From: G963664835 sp963664835
GTDB taxonomy: Bacteria; Chloroflexota; UBA6077; FW602-bin22; JBCLEL01
Assembly (NCBI GenBank): GCA_963664835.2
Contig: CAXXUG010000006.1
Coordinates: 58,786-122,785, forward strand
Reading direction: 5' to 3'
Length of the DNA: 64,000 nucleotides
Shown here: positions 62,309 to 64,000 of the stretch, one piece after another
Numbering within the stretch: the stretch's first letter is position 1
How the letters are laid out: each line of letters begins with the position of its first letter
Translations under genes and position numbers: made by a program
Notes under the pieces: model-generated
Told to the model about the DNA's origin: nothing
What the model saw: the letters and a program-made list of their open reading frames with translations, nothing else
Database searches by the model: none

Positions 62309-63134
62309 TTTCAGCCATCTCTTCGAGCCCGCCCGTCATCGCCGCAACGATCACGTCGGGTGTCACCTGATCTCTTTCGTAAATTGCCACGTTGCGCCCC
62401 TGACGCAGAACCGTGATCCGGTCCGAAATCTCGAACACGTCGCGTAGATTGTGCGAGATGTAGACGACCGCATGATCGGTGTCACGCAGTCGCTTGACGA
62501 CATCGAGGACCTGTCTGGTCTGTGCGATGCCGAGCGCGGCTGTAGGTTCGTCCAGGAGAACGACGGAGCTGTCGGCTCCCACGGCCCGGGCGATGGCGAT
62601 TGCCTGTCGCTGTCCGCCGGAAAGCGTGCCGACCCTGGCACGGACCGAGTGCAGTGTCCGGACCTCCAGGCGGTTGATCGCGCGTCGTGCGGTGTCCTCC
62701 ATCTCCAGGTCGTCAAGCGGACGCAGGAAGCGTGGCAGGAATTGCCAGCCGCGCCTTACCGTTTCGGCACCGAGAGCCAGATTTGCCGCGACATCGAGGT
62801 TCTCGCAGAGTGCGAGGTCCTGATAGACGATTCTGATGCCCAGCGCGGAGGCGTCATGCGGACTCGCGATTTGCACATCTCTTCCGTCAATGGAGCAACG
62901 GCCGGTGTCGGAACGCAGCGCACCGGCGATTATCTTCATCAACGTGGACTTGCCGGCGCCATTGTCGCCGACCAGCGCCATGACTTCGCCGCGCCTGACC
63001 TCGAAGTTCACGTCGCGCAACGCCTCAACGCCGCCGAATCGCTTGCTTACCGCAGCCGCGAACAGATGTGGCGGGGCACCGTGGCGCCCCGCCTTGTGCA
63101 TGCGTCCCGTCAGGCCGATGGCGTCCGGTTGCAT
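62298..63134 (-). CDS. Sugar ABC transporter ATPase, single-domain
   Basis: A 278-residue ATPase with one nucleotide-binding domain: ALVGDNGAGKSTLMKIIAG, a GIRIVYQDLALCENLDVAANL Q-loop region, GTLSGGQRQAIAIARAVGADSSVVLLDEPTAALG and the switch His in VVYISHN. Half the size of the RbsA-type gene elsewhere in the window, so it would work as a homodimer. The ATG at 63134 has no good ribosome-binding site; ATG 63101 (MHKAGRHG) is an alternative. Confidence 0.91.
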   Translation of the reverse strand: MQPDAIGLTGRMHKAGRHGAPPHLFAAAVSKRFGGVEALRDVNFEVRRGEVMALVGDNGAGKSTLMKIIAGALRSDTGRCSIDGRDVQIASPHDASALGIRIVYQDLALCENLDVAANLALGAETVRRGWQFLPRFLRPLDDLEMEDTARRAINRLEVRTLHSVRARVGTLSGGQRQAIAIARAVGADSSVVLLDEPTAALGIAQTRQVLDVVKRLRDTDHAVVYISHNLRDVFEISDRITVLRQGRNVAIYERDQVTPDVIVAAMTGGLEEMAENGV

Positions 63135-63141
63135 GGCGCCG

Positions 63142-64000
63142 TTAGCTTGAGCAGAACGACGTGCTTGCTGCCGGGCCCTCGCAAACCATCTCCTTGGTGA
63201 TGGAGGTGTCGTTCTCGATCACGTAGGCGACACCTTCCTCGCCGACAGCGGAGTATGATGCGACGGCGACGAAGTTCACGTCGGCACCCACACCGTTCTT
63301 CACCGTGTTGGGAGCGAGGTCCTTGAAGTCCTCCCCGCTTATGAGCCGTGCCGTGACCTGGGCCGTGGCATGTGCCATGTCCGCAAGCGGACGCCATCCC
63401 GACTGGGTCTGTTCACCGAGCAGGATCAACTGCAGCGCCTGGACAGTGCAGTCCAGGCCCGAAACGGGAACCTTCCCCGCCATCCCTTGCTCCGCGAGGG
63501 ATGCAATGGCGGCGGACGCATTGCCGTCATTCGAGGACACGACGCCCTGCACGTTGTTGTCGAGCTGCGTCAGCGCCTGATCCATTGACCGGCGGGCAAT
63601 GGCCGGATCCCAGCCTTGCGTCCAGTTCTCGTATCCCAGGACGCGTGCTCCCGAGTCGTAGAGCGGCTGCAGGGCGCGCATCTGACCGTTGTAGATCACG
63701 GCTGCGTTGGGATCCGTTGGCGAGCCCTTCAGCATGACCAGCGTGTCGCCGTCCATGGTGTTCTCTATGACGTGCATCGCCTGATCGTAGCCCATGCCCT
63801 CAAGGTCGGCCTGCACCCAGAAGGTGGTGTTTTCCGAGTTGATCATCCGGTCGTAGGCGATGGTCGGAATTCCCGCTTCTGCCGCGCTGTCGGCGATGAT
63901 GGCCGAGCTCTCGCCGTCGATCGGAATGACCACGAGGACCTTGGCGCCTCGCGTGATCGCCTGTTCGGCCTGACGCTGCTGCGCAGCCGTGTCGTTGTTC
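63142..64000 (-). CDS. Sugar ABC substrate-binding protein, xylose type, cut by right edge
   Basis: The C-terminal 285 residues of a periplasmic binding protein. Seen are GAKVLVVIPIDGESSAIIADSAAEAGIPTIAYDRMI, WVQADLEGMGYDQAMHVIENT, MLKGSPTDPNAA, VVSSNDGNASAAIASLAEQGMAGKVPVSGLDC and a C-terminus ending SFCSS. The sequence is closest to the XylF pattern. The frame is open to base 64,000, so the signal peptide and first strand lie outside. The ATPase follows after seven bases. Confidence 0.9.
   Translation of the reverse strand, partial: NNDTAAQQRQAEQAITRGAKVLVVIPIDGESSAIIADSAAEAGIPTIAYDRMINSENTTFWVQADLEGMGYDQAMHVIENTMDGDTLVMLKGSPTDPNAAVIYNGQMRALQPLYDSGARVLGYENWTQGWDPAIARRSMDQALTQLDNNVQGVVSSNDGNASAAIASLAEQGMAGKVPVSGLDCTVQALQLILLGEQTQSGWRPLADMAHATAQVTARLISGEDFKDLAPNTVKNGVGADVNFVAVASYSAVGEEGVAYVIENDTSITKEMVCEGPAASTSFCSS

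Overview
The window reads as two unlike pieces joined near position 47,148. The left piece (1-47,148) is a dense run of bacterial housekeeping genes with many TTG and GTG starts, 4-base stop/start overlaps and few long gaps. Gene content (larBC-alaS next to a baseplate-J-like protein and ruvX-mltG-aroE; rpsB-tsf-pyrH-frr-uppS-cdsA-dxr-rseP; nusA-ylxR-infB-rbfA-truB-ribF; DnaD- and DnaC-type loaders; metG-tatD-polyprenyl synthase; murE-femAB) suggests a member of the Chloroflexota, perhaps a Dehalococcoidia/SAR202-type lineage. That placement is an inference from gene families and order, not from a database search. The right piece (47,149-64,000) has ATG/GTG starts with strong Shine-Dalgarno sites and a richer-GC codon style by eye. 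It carries catabolic ABC-transporter operons that look alphaproteobacterial.

Layout of the left piece: the 5' end of purH runs off the left edge (minus). A sensor kinase/response regulator pair and a HAD phosphatase follow, then a 770-bp gene-poor stretch with inverted repeats. Next come a YesL-like membrane protein, the aroF-aroA-aroC shikimate block (minus), the nickel-pincer cofactor genes larB-larC, alaS, a baseplate-J-like membrane protein, ruvX, mltG and aroE. Then come the translation and envelope genes rpsB, tsf, pyrH, frr, uppS, cdsA, dxr and rseP, and a promoter/terminator leader followed by nusA, ylxR, infB, rbfA, truB and ribF. After these lie a C39-like peptidase, an EF-G-like GTPase (minus), a Trm112-like protein, DnaD-like and DnaC-like replication proteins, birA (minus) with a candidate structured RNA upstream, and an SDR. 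The piece ends with murE-femAB, a polyprenyl synthase, tatD, metG, rsmI, an unknown conserved-looking gene, and folC, which is cut off at the junction.

Layout of the right piece: a GAF protein, an M24 peptidase and a GntR regulator on the minus strand diverge from a plus-strand operon. That operon encodes a sugar-type binding protein, HyuA, HyuB, an RbsA-type ATPase and an RbsC-type permease. It is met by a converging minus-strand operon encoding a xylose-type binding protein (cut by the right edge), an ATPase, a permease, a small gluconate-dehydrogenase subunit 3-like protein, a GMC oxidoreductase and an enolase-superfamily dehydratase. The second operon looks like a sugar uptake, oxidation and dehydration route. 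The first couples sugar-class import to hydantoinase/oxoprolinase chemistry.

Data quality: rseP (twice), the EF-G-like gene and the GAF gene each read through only if one base is removed from a short homopolymer. These one-base insertions occur on both sides of the junction. They suggest consensus errors in the data, and with the abrupt loss of folC they make a chimeric contig the simplest explanation of the junction. A real island inserted into folC cannot be excluded from sequence alone. No CRISPR array, rRNA, tRNA, transposase or integrase was recognised.
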